Shown piece by piece: positions 56,382-64,000 of a DNA stretch of 64,000 nucleotides. This DNA comes from Mucilaginibacter frigoritolerans. Lineage in GTDB: Bacteria > Bacteroidota > Bacteroidia > Sphingobacteriales > Sphingobacteriaceae. Made by a program: the position numbers and the translations under genes. The stretch covers positions 248,001 to 312,000 of the forward strand of contig NZ_VLLI01000008.1 of the NCBI RefSeq assembly GCF_007830615.1, given 5' to 3'. The number at the start of each line of letters is the position of its first letter. Within the stretch, counting starts at the first letter, position 1. Under the pieces are notes generated by a model. That model saw only the letters and a program-made list of their open reading frames with translations. It made no database searches and was not told the origin of the DNA.

Positions 56382-57497
56382 TTATTTAATGTATCTGAAA
56401 TCCTGACCGGCTTTGATATTTAACAAGGTTTCATAAATAAGGCGTATTACGTTATCAACGTCTTGTTTGTGAATCATCTCCACAGTGGTATGCATATAAC
56501 GCAACGGCAGGGAGATTAATGCTGATGGTACGCCATCATTTGAATAAGCAAAAGCATCGGTATCGGTACCAGTTGAACGTGATGAAGCCTGGCGCTGAAA
56601 TGGAATCTCGGCCTTTTCAGCTGCTTTGATCAGTAATTTATTCAGGTTATTTTGTACGGCAGGGGCATACGATATTACAGGTCCCTTACCACAAGCCAAA
56701 TCACCCTGGCTAATCTTATTAATCATTGGTGTTTGCGTATCGTGGGTAACATCTGTTACAATAGCAACGTTGGGTTTAATATGATGAGCTATCATTTCGG
56801 CACCGCGTAGTCCGATTTCTTCCTGCACAGCATTTACTATGTAAAGGCCAAAAGGAAGTTTTACTTTATTTTCTTTTAATAAACGTGCTACTTCGGCAAT
56901 CATAAATCCTCCGGCACGGTTATCTAATGCACGGCCAACATAATAGCGGTCATTTAATACCATGAACTCATCTTCATAAGTAATTACACAACCTACATGT
57001 ATGCCTAATTTTTCAACCTCTTCTTTTGAAGTGCAGCCACAATCCAGAAATATATTTTTTAAAGTAGGAGCTTCTTCCTTTTCACCTGCGCTTCGGGTGT
57101 GAATAGCCGGCCATCCAAAAACTGCCTTTACAATGCCTTTATCGGTGTGGATATTTACCCTTTTTGAAGGGGCTATCTGATGGTCTGAACCTCCGTTACG
57201 GATCACATAGATCAATCCATCGCTGGTAATATAATTTACAAACCATGATATTTCATCGGCATGAGCCTCAATAACCACTTTATATTCAGCTTTTTTGTTG
57301 ATGATACCAACAGCTGTTCCGTAATTATCTACATAGTAATCATCAATATAAGGTTTTATGTATTCAAGCCATAGTTCCTGGCCTTTCCATTCAAAACCGG
57401 TAGGAGAGGGATTATTGATGTATTTCTCAAAAAACGATAGGGAAGCCTTATTTACAACAGCAACATGCTCAGATGCCTCAGATTTCTTTTTAGCCAT
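56382..57497 (-). CDS. M42-family metallopeptidase (glutamyl/deblocking aminopeptidase type)
   Basis: The 371-residue protein has the M42 metal ligands: His in VIEAHADEISW, Asp in GRALDNRAGGF, the QEEIGLRGAEM block with catalytic Glu, and Asp in VTDVTHDTQ; SRSTGTDTDAFAYSNDGVPS contains the final His/Asp region and LRYMHTTVEM follows. No signal peptide, so cytoplasmic; such enzymes form tetrahedral 12-mers that cut short peptides. Confidence 0.93.
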   Translation of the reverse strand: MAKKKSEASEHVAVVNKASLSFFEKYINNPSPTGFEWKGQELWLEYIKPYIDDYYVDNYGTAVGIINKKAEYKVVIEAHADEISWFVNYITSDGLIYVIRNGGSDHQIAPSKRVNIHTDKGIVKAVFGWPAIHTRSAGEKEEAPTLKNIFLDCGCTSKEEVEKLGIHVGCVITYEDEFMVLNDRYYVGRALDNRAGGFMIAEVARLLKENKVKLPFGLYIVNAVQEEIGLRGAEMIAHHIKPNVAIVTDVTHDTQTPMINKISQGDLACGKGPVISYAPAVQNNLNKLLIKAAEKAEIPFQRQASSRSTGTDTDAFAYSNDGVPSALISLPLRYMHTTVEMIHKQDVDNVIRLIYETLLNIKAGQDFRYIK

Positions 57498-57851
57498 AAT
57501 TTATTAAAAACGGTTAAAACAACCGCTCACAAATATAATGATTAAGGTGAAAGCTGAAAACAGAATTTGATGGGTGTATATTAAGGTTTAGGGAGTTAAC
57601 AAGTTTTCTGAAAATTATAGTTTTAATAGTTTTGGGAATATAAACATAGGTTAACAACACACTATTTAAGCATGATTTGTTGATGATTTAACATTGACTT
57701 TATCTGGTAGTTGTTCCTTTGTGGTGAGTAAATTTTTTCAAAGATCAGTTTAGTTAGTTAGAAACCAGCCTATGTATTAGGCTGGTTTTGTTTTGTAGAT
57801 TTTTTTGCGATTAAATGGTATATTCAAAACGTATATATGTACCATAGTTAA
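57498..57851. other. Gene-free region between M42 and DUF6340-like genes
   Basis: No coding frame is seen. It holds a plus-strand terminator-like hairpin (57762-57795) that lies downstream of no annotated gene and may end a small RNA. Confidence 0.4.
57724..57795 (+). ncRNA. Candidate small RNA ending in an intrinsic terminator
   Basis: AAACCAGCCTA/TAGGCTGGTTT (57762-57772 and 57778-57788) with loop TGTAT is followed by TGTTTTG. A weak promoter, TTG at 57694 and TTCCTTTG at 57714-57721 with a 17-base spacer, precedes it. No protein gene on this strand could use the terminator. Alternatively it is the leader of the lipoprotein gene at 57852. Confidence 0.3.
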
Positions 57852-58757
57852 ATGAAAATATTAAAACCAATCCTTGTTGCTTTATTCTTGCTGTTAAGTG
57901 GTTGTGAGGTAACACAATATGTTAGTATACCATTAGAATATTCGCCAAAAAAATTGTTTAAGCCCGGTACTGTAACCGTTTTGCTGATTAATCAATATGA
58001 CTTAAGTGTAGCCAAAAATTACACTAAACGCAAGCTTGCTGCCATCCAGGCGGGGGCTTATTCGTCGCTTAAATATGCCGAAACGCAGCTGAAACAGCTT
58101 CCCAATACAAAAACTATTTCTTTGGTCGACTCAACACAATTTGCTGCAAACACCGATTCGATAAAGCTTTTGGCTGCAAAATATCACGCCGATTACGTAC
58201 TTGCCTTAAATAAATTTACTGCAAGCGTTGATTTAGATAATATTGACAACTCAACAGCTTATTATAATAGCAGCGTTCAGGTTGAATTTATACTTTATGA
58301 GGGTGATGGTGTGCACTTTAAAAAACTAAACGGCCAGGCAATAGAGGCCCAGCCCGAAACGCCATATATGGGTTTATTAGGATCGTTGGTTGTTCATCCT
58401 ACAGTTGGCGGTAGTAAGGCAACTATCAATATTGCTGCACAAAACGCCACTCAAAATGCTTTGCAGGACTATTTGCCAAATCGCATTGTGAATCAAAGGC
58501 CGCTTTACAATGATGAAATATTTGGACCTGCCATAAAAGAAATTTTAGCGAGTAATTTTGACAAGGCCGACACACTTTTAAAACCATTTTTAAAGGATGT
58601 TAATACACAAATAGTAAGCAGAGCAGCTTATAACCTGGCAGTAGTGTACGAAGGCGAAGGGGATGTTGACCTAGCCATATACATGGCTAATCTATCCTTA
58701 AAAAATGCAAAGAATGACTATGCAACTAATTTATTGGGGGATCTGGAAAAGGAGTAA
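57852..58757 (+). CDS. Lipoprotein with C-terminal TPR-like part (DUF6340-like)
   Basis: The 301-residue protein has a lipobox (FLLLSGC, Cys18). The N-terminal two thirds (VTVLLINQYDLS, FKKLNGQAIEAQPETPY) resemble the DUF6340 proteins of Bacteroidota; the C-terminal part (AAYNLAVVYEGEGDVDLAIYMANLSL) looks like a tetratricopeptide unit. Function unknown. It overlaps the convergent GNAT gene by 32 bases. Confidence 0.75.
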   Translation: MKILKPILVALFLLLSGCEVTQYVSIPLEYSPKKLFKPGTVTVLLINQYDLSVAKNYTKRKLAAIQAGAYSSLKYAETQLKQLPNTKTISLVDSTQFAANTDSIKLLAAKYHADYVLALNKFTASVDLDNIDNSTAYYNSSVQVEFILYEGDGVHFKKLNGQAIEAQPETPYMGLLGSLVVHPTVGGSKATINIAAQNATQNALQDYLPNRIVNQRPLYNDEIFGPAIKEILASNFDKADTLLKPFLKDVNTQIVSRAAYNLAVVYEGEGDVDLAIYMANLSLKNAKNDYATNLLGDLEKE

Positions 58758-59160
58758 TGAGCTTTTCCATAATCTCATAATCATAACCATTTTTTGAAAA
58801 AAACTTGCCGGTTTGAACGAAATCAGCCTTTAAATAAAAGCCAGTTGCCGAAATTCGGGCGTTGCACCAAATTCGAGTGCCGCCTTCATGCTGTGCAAAA
58901 CCAGTAATATATTGTAGTAAATTATTTCCTATCCCCATTTTTTGTGCCGATGGATCAATGGCTAGTTTACGAAACTGAAAGTCCGTCCCGTTTTGAAAAA
59001 GCGATACTATCCCCACTAGTTTATTATTTTTAAATGCACCGAAGTGGATGCCATGTTCATCCTCTTCGAGGCCCATGTTGTGCTTCATCTCGCCGGGATA
59101 TAATACATCACGTCTTAATTGCCAGGTAAGTTCCGGACGGATTTGTTCGATTTGTATCAT
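58726..59160 (-). CDS. GNAT-family N-acetyltransferase
   Basis: The 144-residue protein has the acetyl-CoA pyrophosphate loop AIDPSAQKMGIGNNLLQYI after the FRKL strand, and RISATGFYLKADFVQTGKFFSKNGYDYEIMEK at the end. Substrate unknown. Its 3' end overlaps the lipoprotein gene on the other strand. Confidence 0.88.
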   Translation of the reverse strand: MIQIEQIRPELTWQLRRDVLYPGEMKHNMGLEEDEHGIHFGAFKNNKLVGIVSLFQNGTDFQFRKLAIDPSAQKMGIGNNLLQYITGFAQHEGGTRIWCNARISATGFYLKADFVQTGKFFSKNGYDYEIMEKLITPFPDPPIN

Positions 59161-59233
59161 ATTAAGATGTTCGCTTTCATATTTTATAAATTACCCGCTT
59201 CAAATTGTTGTTTGCCCTGTTATAATTCCGAAA

Positions 59234-60775
59234 TCACAACGGGATATTTCCGTGTTTTTTTTTTGGATTATTAACTACTTTATTTTCCAGCATTTTAAAA
59301 GCATGGATCAGTTTTATACGGGTTTCTGCAGGCTCAATTACCTCGTCAATAAAACCACGCTCGGCAGCACGGTAGGGGTTGGCAAAAATGTCAGAATATT
59401 GAAGTTCCATTTCTTTCCATTTTGCTTCTTTATCTGCTGATGTATTAATTTCCCGTTTAAAAATAATTTCGGCGGCACCTTTCGCACCCATCACCGCAAT
59501 CTCTGCCGATGGCCAGGCATAATTCATATCGGCTCCAATATGTTTGGAGTTCATTACATCATAAGCACCGCCATAAGCTTTGCGGGTAATAACTGTAATG
59601 CGGGGAACAGTTGCTTCACAAAAAGCGTAAAGAAGTTTAGCGCCATTCGTAATAATAGCGTTCCATTCCTGATCGGTGCCTGGTAAAAAGCCCGGGACAT
59701 CTTCAAATACCAGCAAGGGAATATTAAAGCTGTCGCAAAAACGTACAAAGCGTGCTCCTTTTGTTGATGAATGTATATCCAATACACCTGCCAAAAATGC
59801 AGGCTGATTGGCTATAATGCCAATACTTCGCCCCGCCAGGCGGGCAAAGCCCACCACTATATTTTCCGCAAAATCTTTATGCACCTCTAAAAACGATCCC
59901 GCATCAATTACCAAATCAATCACTTCGCGGATATCATAGGGTTGCGAAGCGTTTTCGGGCATAATATTGTTAAGATCGGGCCTTAGTTCGTTTTTTATTT
60001 CGTATGGCAGGGCAGGGGCCTTATCCTCGCAATTTTGAGGCATATAGCTCAAAAGTTTCTTTACGTGCTGAATGGCCTCAATCTCATTGGCACAGGCAAA
60101 ATGAGTAACTCCCGATTTAGTAGCATGTGTGGTTGCTCCGCCTAACTCCTCGGAAGTAACTACTTCATGTGTTACTGTTTTTACCACATTGGGACCTGTA
60201 ACAAACATGTAGGAAGTGTTTTCAACCATTAAAATAAAATCAGTAATAGCAGGCGAATATACCGCCCCACCAGCACAGGGACCCATAATGGCTGATATTT
60301 GCGGTACAACACCGGAGGCCATAGTGTTGCGGTAAAAAATATCCGCATATCCACCTAAAGATACTACACCCTCCTGTATTCGCGCTCCACCGGAATCGTT
60401 TAAACCAACTACGGGAGCGCCATTTTTAAGGGCGAGATCCATTATCTTGCAGATCTTTTCTGCATGGGTTTCGGAAAGCGATCCGCCAAACACGGTGAAA
60501 TCCTGAGAAAAAACATAAACCAAACGACCACTGATAGTACCATATCCGGTTATAACCCCATCACCCGGGTATTTCTCATTTTCCATTCCAAAATCAGTAG
60601 AACGGTGTGCTACCAGCATACCAATTTCCTGGAATGAACCCTCATCCATCAAAAAATGTAAACGCTCACGAGCGGTAAGTTTCCCTTTTTTATGCTGACT
60701 TTCAATTCGTACTTTACCACCACCTAAAAGGGCCTCTCCACGCTTTTGCTTTAGTAATTTTATCTTGTTGTTCAC
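59234..60775 (-). CDS. Acyl-CoA carboxylase beta subunit (propionyl-CoA carboxylase type)
   Basis: The 513-residue protein has the two carboxyltransferase halves: [64 protein letters not shown] and [18 protein letters not shown], then [14 protein letters not shown] and [19 protein letters not shown]. It transfers carboxyl from biotin to propionyl- or methylcrotonyl-type CoA. The biotin-carrying alpha subunit is not in the window. Confidence 0.93.
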   Translation of the reverse strand: MNNKIKLLKQKRGEALLGGGKVRIESQHKKGKLTARERLHFLMDEGSFQEIGMLVAHRSTDFGMENEKYPGDGVITGYGTISGRLVYVFSQDFTVFGGSLSETHAEKICKIMDLALKNGAPVVGLNDSGGARIQEGVVSLGGYADIFYRNTMASGVVPQISAIMGPCAGGAVYSPAITDFILMVENTSYMFVTGPNVVKTVTHEVVTSEELGGATTHATKSGVTHFACANEIEAIQHVKKLLSYMPQNCEDKAPALPYEIKNELRPDLNNIMPENASQPYDIREVIDLVIDAGSFLEVHKDFAENIVVGFARLAGRSIGIIANQPAFLAGVLDIHSSTKGARFVRFCDSFNIPLLVFEDVPGFLPGTDQEWNAIITNGAKLLYAFCEATVPRITVITRKAYGGAYDVMNSKHIGADMNYAWPSAEIAVMGAKGAAEIIFKREINTSADKEAKWKEMELQYSDIFANPYRAAERGFIDEVIEPAETRIKLIHAFKMLENKVVNNPKKKHGNIPL

Positions 60776-60936
60776 AATTATGGTTTATAATTGCAAGATG
60801 GTAAAAAAAGGTGAAAGGTTAAAGCAAAGGTAATATAGCATGTCGCAATTAAGCAGATAAAATAATCATTAAACCATCAGAATCGTACCATAAAGATTAT
60901 TGATTTTATTAAATTCGATAAATTCACAACTCAGAT

Positions 60937-62169
60937 TTGAATACATACCACATTATATCGATCCTTATATTTTTAACTTCAGTTTTTGCTTACATCAACG
61001 ACCGATGGATAAAATGGGCACCTACCATTGGTATAATGGTAATTGCTTTGTTTTCATCTATTTTGATCGCCATCACGGGTTATTTGGTGCCCGAAATATC
61101 ATCAAAAGCATTAGTTCTGGTTTCAAACATCAATTTTGAGCAGGTATTAATGAAGATTATGCTTAGCTTTTTGCTATTTGCCGGAGCATTGCACATTGAT
61201 GCCAATAAACTAAATAAAGAAAAGTGGCCGGTGATGGTTCTGGCTACCATTGGTACATTTTTATCCACCTTTTTGGTGAGTATTATGGCATGGTACCTTT
61301 TTCAGTTTTTTGGTATATCGGTACCCTATATCTATTGTCTTTTATTTGGAGCTTTAATATCCCCGACAGATCCGATTGCTGTTATGGGCATCCTTAAGCA
61401 AGCAGGAATACCACAATCATTAGAGCTTAAAATTGCAGGCGAATCATTATTTAATGACGGCGTAGGCGTAGTTGTTTTTTTAACCATTTTTGAAGTAGCG
61501 CTTAATGGTAGCACTCATTTTTCGGTTGCAGGCACGGCCTTGCTTTTTTTAAGAGAAGCGGGTGGTGGATTATTGTTTGGCGGGATACTAGGTTACCTGG
61601 CCTATTTTTCCATTAAATCTATTGATAATTACCGGGTAGAGGTTTTGATAACGCTTACAGTGGTAATGTGCGGGTATGAGCTGGCTGATTTTTTGCATTT
61701 ATCGGGTCCATTGGCAATTATCGTTGCGGGAATAATCATTGGTACAAAAGGGAAAAAGGAGGGACTATCGGAAATTTCAAGAGATTATCTGGGGAAATTT
61801 TGGGATTTGCTTGATGAGATTTTTAATGCCGTGTTATTTCTGTTGATAGGCCTTGAAATGCTGGTGATAAAAGTGGACCCGATTATACTGGCAGCAGGTG
61901 TTATGATGATTGTTTTGGTTTTGCTGGCTCGTTTTGTCTCAGTGGCATTTCCTGTGTTTTTTATGCGAAAGTGGATTCACTTTGAAAAGAATGCCGTTTT
62001 AATATTAACCTGGGGTGGGCTTAGGGGTGGTATATCCGTTGCGCTTGCACTTTCTTTGCCTGCCACTATGCACCGTGATGAATTTGTTCTGATTACTTAT
62101 ATAATCGTTGTGTTCTCCATTATTATACAAGGTTTAACTATTGGGAAGCTGGCAAAACAAGGTATTTAA
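60937..62169 (+). CDS. Na+/H+ antiporter of the CPA1 type
   Basis: The 410-residue protein has about 12 membrane helices. The ion-binding motif appears as GALISPTDPIAVMGIL and GESLFNDGVGVVVFL, and LTWGGLRGGISVALALSLP lies near the end, as in NhaP/NHE antiporters. It would exchange Na+ or K+ for H+ at the inner membrane. The start appears to be TTG at 60937, since a stop stands six codons before it. Confidence 0.92.
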   Translation: MNTYHIISILIFLTSVFAYINDRWIKWAPTIGIMVIALFSSILIAITGYLVPEISSKALVLVSNINFEQVLMKIMLSFLLFAGALHIDANKLNKEKWPVMVLATIGTFLSTFLVSIMAWYLFQFFGISVPYIYCLLFGALISPTDPIAVMGILKQAGIPQSLELKIAGESLFNDGVGVVVFLTIFEVALNGSTHFSVAGTALLFLREAGGGLLFGGILGYLAYFSIKSIDNYRVEVLITLTVVMCGYELADFLHLSGPLAIIVAGIIIGTKGKKEGLSEISRDYLGKFWDLLDEIFNAVLFLLIGLEMLVIKVDPIILAAGVMMIVLVLLARFVSVAFPVFFMRKWIHFEKNAVLILTWGGLRGGISVALALSLPATMHRDEFVLITYIIVVFSIIIQGLTIGKLAKQGI

Positions 62170-62190
62170 AGCCTTTTTATGGTAAGAAAT

Positions 62191-63369
62191 TTAGCTATCA
62201 AGCTTTGCACGTGTTGATAAGACCACCACGCTTGTTCCCATAACTGCGATAAATAAGAACGAAGCTCTTAATGTTGCCAAACCGGCGATAAAGCCTATTA
62301 CCGGAGGTCCAACTAAAAAGCCAATAAAACCTATAGTTGATACCGCCGCCAGCGCAACACCCGCCGACATGGTTTTTGATTTTCCTGCAGCGCTGTAAAC
62401 CATTGGTACTACCGATGATACTCCAATACCAACTAACAAAAAGCCGGCAAGAGCAGTATAAAAATAAGGGAATATAACTGCTATGAGTAAGCCCGTAGCA
62501 GTTAAAGAACCGCTAACCTGCAAAGTTCGTTTTAAACCGAAGCGATGTGCAAACCCGTCGGCAATAAACCTGCCCCCGGCCATTGTTCCCATGAAGGCAG
62601 TAAACCCGATTCCTTGCAAAGCAATGGGTGCTTCAATCACTTTTTTAAAGTAAATAACGCTCCAGTCAAACATAGCGCCCTCACAAATCATTGAGCAAAA
62701 TGCTATGCTTCCTAATGTTAAAAGCGGAATCATCAGCTTTAATCGTTCGGATAATGTTAAGGTTGATTTTACCTCCTTTGTAGCAACACCATAATCATCA
62801 TAAAGAAATCTCGAAGCAATAATAACTCCGATAATCAGGATGCTCAGAATAATAATAAAATGATGGAAGGGATCAATCCCCCGGGCAATCATAAAAGTAC
62901 CTATTCCGGCTCCGGTAAACCCGGCGAGACTCCATAAACCATGGAAAAATGCCATAATGGGTTTATCATACATTCCCTCATTGGCTACTGCCTGGGTATT
63001 AACAGAAATATTTACGGCATTGCTTGCAAAGCCGTAACAAAGCAGGCAGCATATTAATTGAAAAGTGTTTTTTGCCAATCCTAAACTTACTAATGCTGCA
63101 CCATAAAATAATATAGCAGAAAGTAGCAGTCTTTTGCTCCCTATTTTAGTAATCACCCATCCCGAAAACGGCAAAGACAACATTAAACCCACCGGTAGCG
63201 AAAATAATACCGCACCCAAAGCAGCGTCAGACAAGCCCATAGTTTGCTGTACCGTTGCTATGCGCGATGCCCAACTGGCAAAACACAAGCCGGCCATAAA
63301 AAACAAAGCGCCAACTGCAATGCGTAGTGTTGTACGGTGTATATTTATAGGAGGAATTGATGAATCCAT
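62191..63369 (-). CDS. MFS transporter
   Basis: The 392-residue protein has 12 hydrophobic segments and the MFS loop motif FSGWVITKIGSKRLLL after helix 2, with the second-half equivalent ADGFAHRFGLKRTL. It resembles the YbjJ/fucose-permease-like group, but the substrate is not evident. It converges on the antiporter gene with 21 bases between stops. A dyad operator candidate precedes it. Confidence 0.88.
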   Translation of the reverse strand: MDSSIPPINIHRTTLRIAVGALFFMAGLCFASWASRIATVQQTMGLSDAALGAVLFSLPVGLMLSLPFSGWVITKIGSKRLLLSAILFYGAALVSLGLAKNTFQLICCLLCYGFASNAVNISVNTQAVANEGMYDKPIMAFFHGLWSLAGFTGAGIGTFMIARGIDPFHHFIIILSILIIGVIIASRFLYDDYGVATKEVKSTLTLSERLKLMIPLLTLGSIAFCSMICEGAMFDWSVIYFKKVIEAPIALQGIGFTAFMGTMAGGRFIADGFAHRFGLKRTLQVSGSLTATGLLIAVIFPYFYTALAGFLLVGIGVSSVVPMVYSAAGKSKTMSAGVALAAVSTIGFIGFLVGPPVIGFIAGLATLRASFLFIAVMGTSVVVLSTRAKLDS

Positions 63370-63384
63370 GTTTACTTATTTTTT

Positions 63385-63407
63385 CTTAGTGTTAAAAATA
63401 CACTAAG
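63385..63407 (-). promoter_or_regulatory. Dyad between promoter and start of the MFS gene
   Basis: CTTAGTGT and ACACTAAG are perfect eight-base arms separated by seven bases. Placed just downstream of a -7-like element, it fits an operator for a repressor. Confidence 0.45.
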
Positions 63408-63418
63408 TTAGCCTTGTA

Positions 63419-63426
63419 CAAAGGTA
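63419..63426 (-). promoter_or_regulatory. -7 promoter element of the MFS gene
   Basis: On the minus strand the sequence reads TACCTTTG, the same as in the rpsL promoter. A -33 TTG is not clear. Confidence 0.5.
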
Positions 63427-63473
63427 CATATTTTGAGCAGAAAATAAATTGAGCATGCTTTACAGGCAATGTA

Positions 63474-63498
63474 ACAAAAAAGCCTTCTTTCGAAGGCT
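63474..63498 (-). terminator. Intrinsic terminator after the FrnE-type gene
   Basis: On the minus strand AGCCTTC pairs with GAAGGCT around four bases and is followed by a T run. Confidence 0.8.
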
Positions 63499-63525
63499 GC
63501 TCATATTCATAGGTACTTAATATTT

Positions 63526-64000
63526 TTAGCAATTGCCATCAGGCCCGCAGCTTTCGCCTTCAATAATTTCAAATTTTGGTTTTGGATTTTCCTTTTGCCA
63601 TTCGGTATATGCTTTTTGCAGGGTTTGTTCAAAAACAACCTCTGCCTGTGCGCCGGATACGGCATATTTACTGTTCATTACAAAAAACGGAACCCCTTTT
63701 ATGCCAAGATATTGTGCTTCGGCAATGTCATGCTTTACTTCATCTGCATAAGCATTGCTTTCTAATGTTTGTTTTACTTCTTCAGTGTCCAACCCTATTT
63801 GTTTGCCTAATTCAATCAGGGTTTTCAGGTCGTCAATGTTTTTACCATCAGTAAAATAAGCTTTAAATAGCTGTTCTTCGGCTTCAATACCCAAGCCGTT
63901 TTTCTTAGCTAAATGGCTAAACCGATGTGCATTAAAGCTATTGGCTACTATAGCTTTATCAAAGTTATAGGTTAAACCCGCTTCTGCTGCCATTTGGGTT
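63526..64000 (-). CDS. DsbA-family (FrnE-type) oxidoreductase, 5' truncated by window edge
   Basis: The frame is open to the window edge: residues TQ stand before the Met at 63993, matching the inner VTQMAAEAGL segment of FrnE proteins, so this Met is not the start. It shows FNAHRFSHLAKKNGL, the C-terminal thioredoxin strand GIKGVPFFVMNSKYAVSGAQ (cis-proline) and ends ESCGPDGNC with two cysteines typical of this group in Bacteroidota. The active-site CxxC would lie beyond the edge. Cytoplasmic thiol oxidoreductase or isomerase. Confidence 0.9.
   Translation of the reverse strand, partial: TQMAAEAGLTYNFDKAIVANSFNAHRFSHLAKKNGLGIEAEEQLFKAYFTDGKNIDDLKTLIELGKQIGLDTEEVKQTLESNAYADEVKHDIAEAQYLGIKGVPFFVMNSKYAVSGAQAEVVFEQTLQKAYTEWQKENPKPKFEIIEGESCGPDGNC

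Overview
The window comes from a Bacteroidota chromosome, most likely Sphingobacteriaceae of the Mucilaginibacter/Pedobacter kind. The assignment rests on paralogous outer-membrane beta-barrel receptors with carboxypeptidase-like N-terminal domains, a KdpD split into two genes, Bacteroidota promoters of the TTG-N18-20-TAnnTTTG type (before tRNA-Gln, rpsL and rplC), little use of Shine-Dalgarno sequences, and many short palindromic intergenic repeats. No phage, insertion sequence, CRISPR array or rRNA operon was seen.

Layout. 1-4.7 kb: the end of a potassium (kdp) locus with a truncated porin, a secreted protein, the KdpD N-terminal half and a separate histidine kinase. 4.8-9.0 kb: housekeeping genes (Spy-like protein, accA, tRNA-Gln, prs, rplY, pth). 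9.2-17.0 kb: a BlaI-type repressor and an M56 (BlaR1-type) membrane protease flanked by two paralogous outer-membrane receptors, with a strong duplicated operator before the repressor. 17.1-24.0 kb: ArsC-like protein, M1 peptidase, DUF885 lipoprotein, SDR and two tiny lipoproteins. 24.0-25.1 kb: a gene-poor stretch packed with palindromic repeats and one orphan promoter. 25.1-50.0 kb: the str/S10/spc/alpha ribosomal gene cluster, interrupted between rpsJ and rplC by about 5.9 kb holding an acyltransferase, a coiled-coil membrane protein, a fungal-like prephenate dehydrogenase, a 47-residue protein and an Ntn-hydrolase lipoprotein. A terminator follows rpsJ and rplC has its own promoter, so the cluster is now two transcription units. 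50.1-50.6 kb: two tandem small genes for cysteine-rich peptides with double-glycine leaders. 50.9-64 kb: dnaK, a GH31 alpha-glucosidase, a nucleotidyltransferase, an M42 peptidase, a DUF6340-like lipoprotein, GNAT, an acyl-CoA carboxylase beta subunit, a Na+/H+ antiporter, an MFS transporter and the end of a FrnE-type DsbA protein.

Most promising for novelty are the two double-glycine peptides between rplQ and dnaK, the BlaI/M56 pair whose sensor region is not a penicillin-binding domain, the RGG-rich tail on ribosomal protein S3, and the families of palindromic repeats, two of which recur as the same ordered pair. Product calls come from reading motifs and from remembered family knowledge; no database search was possible.
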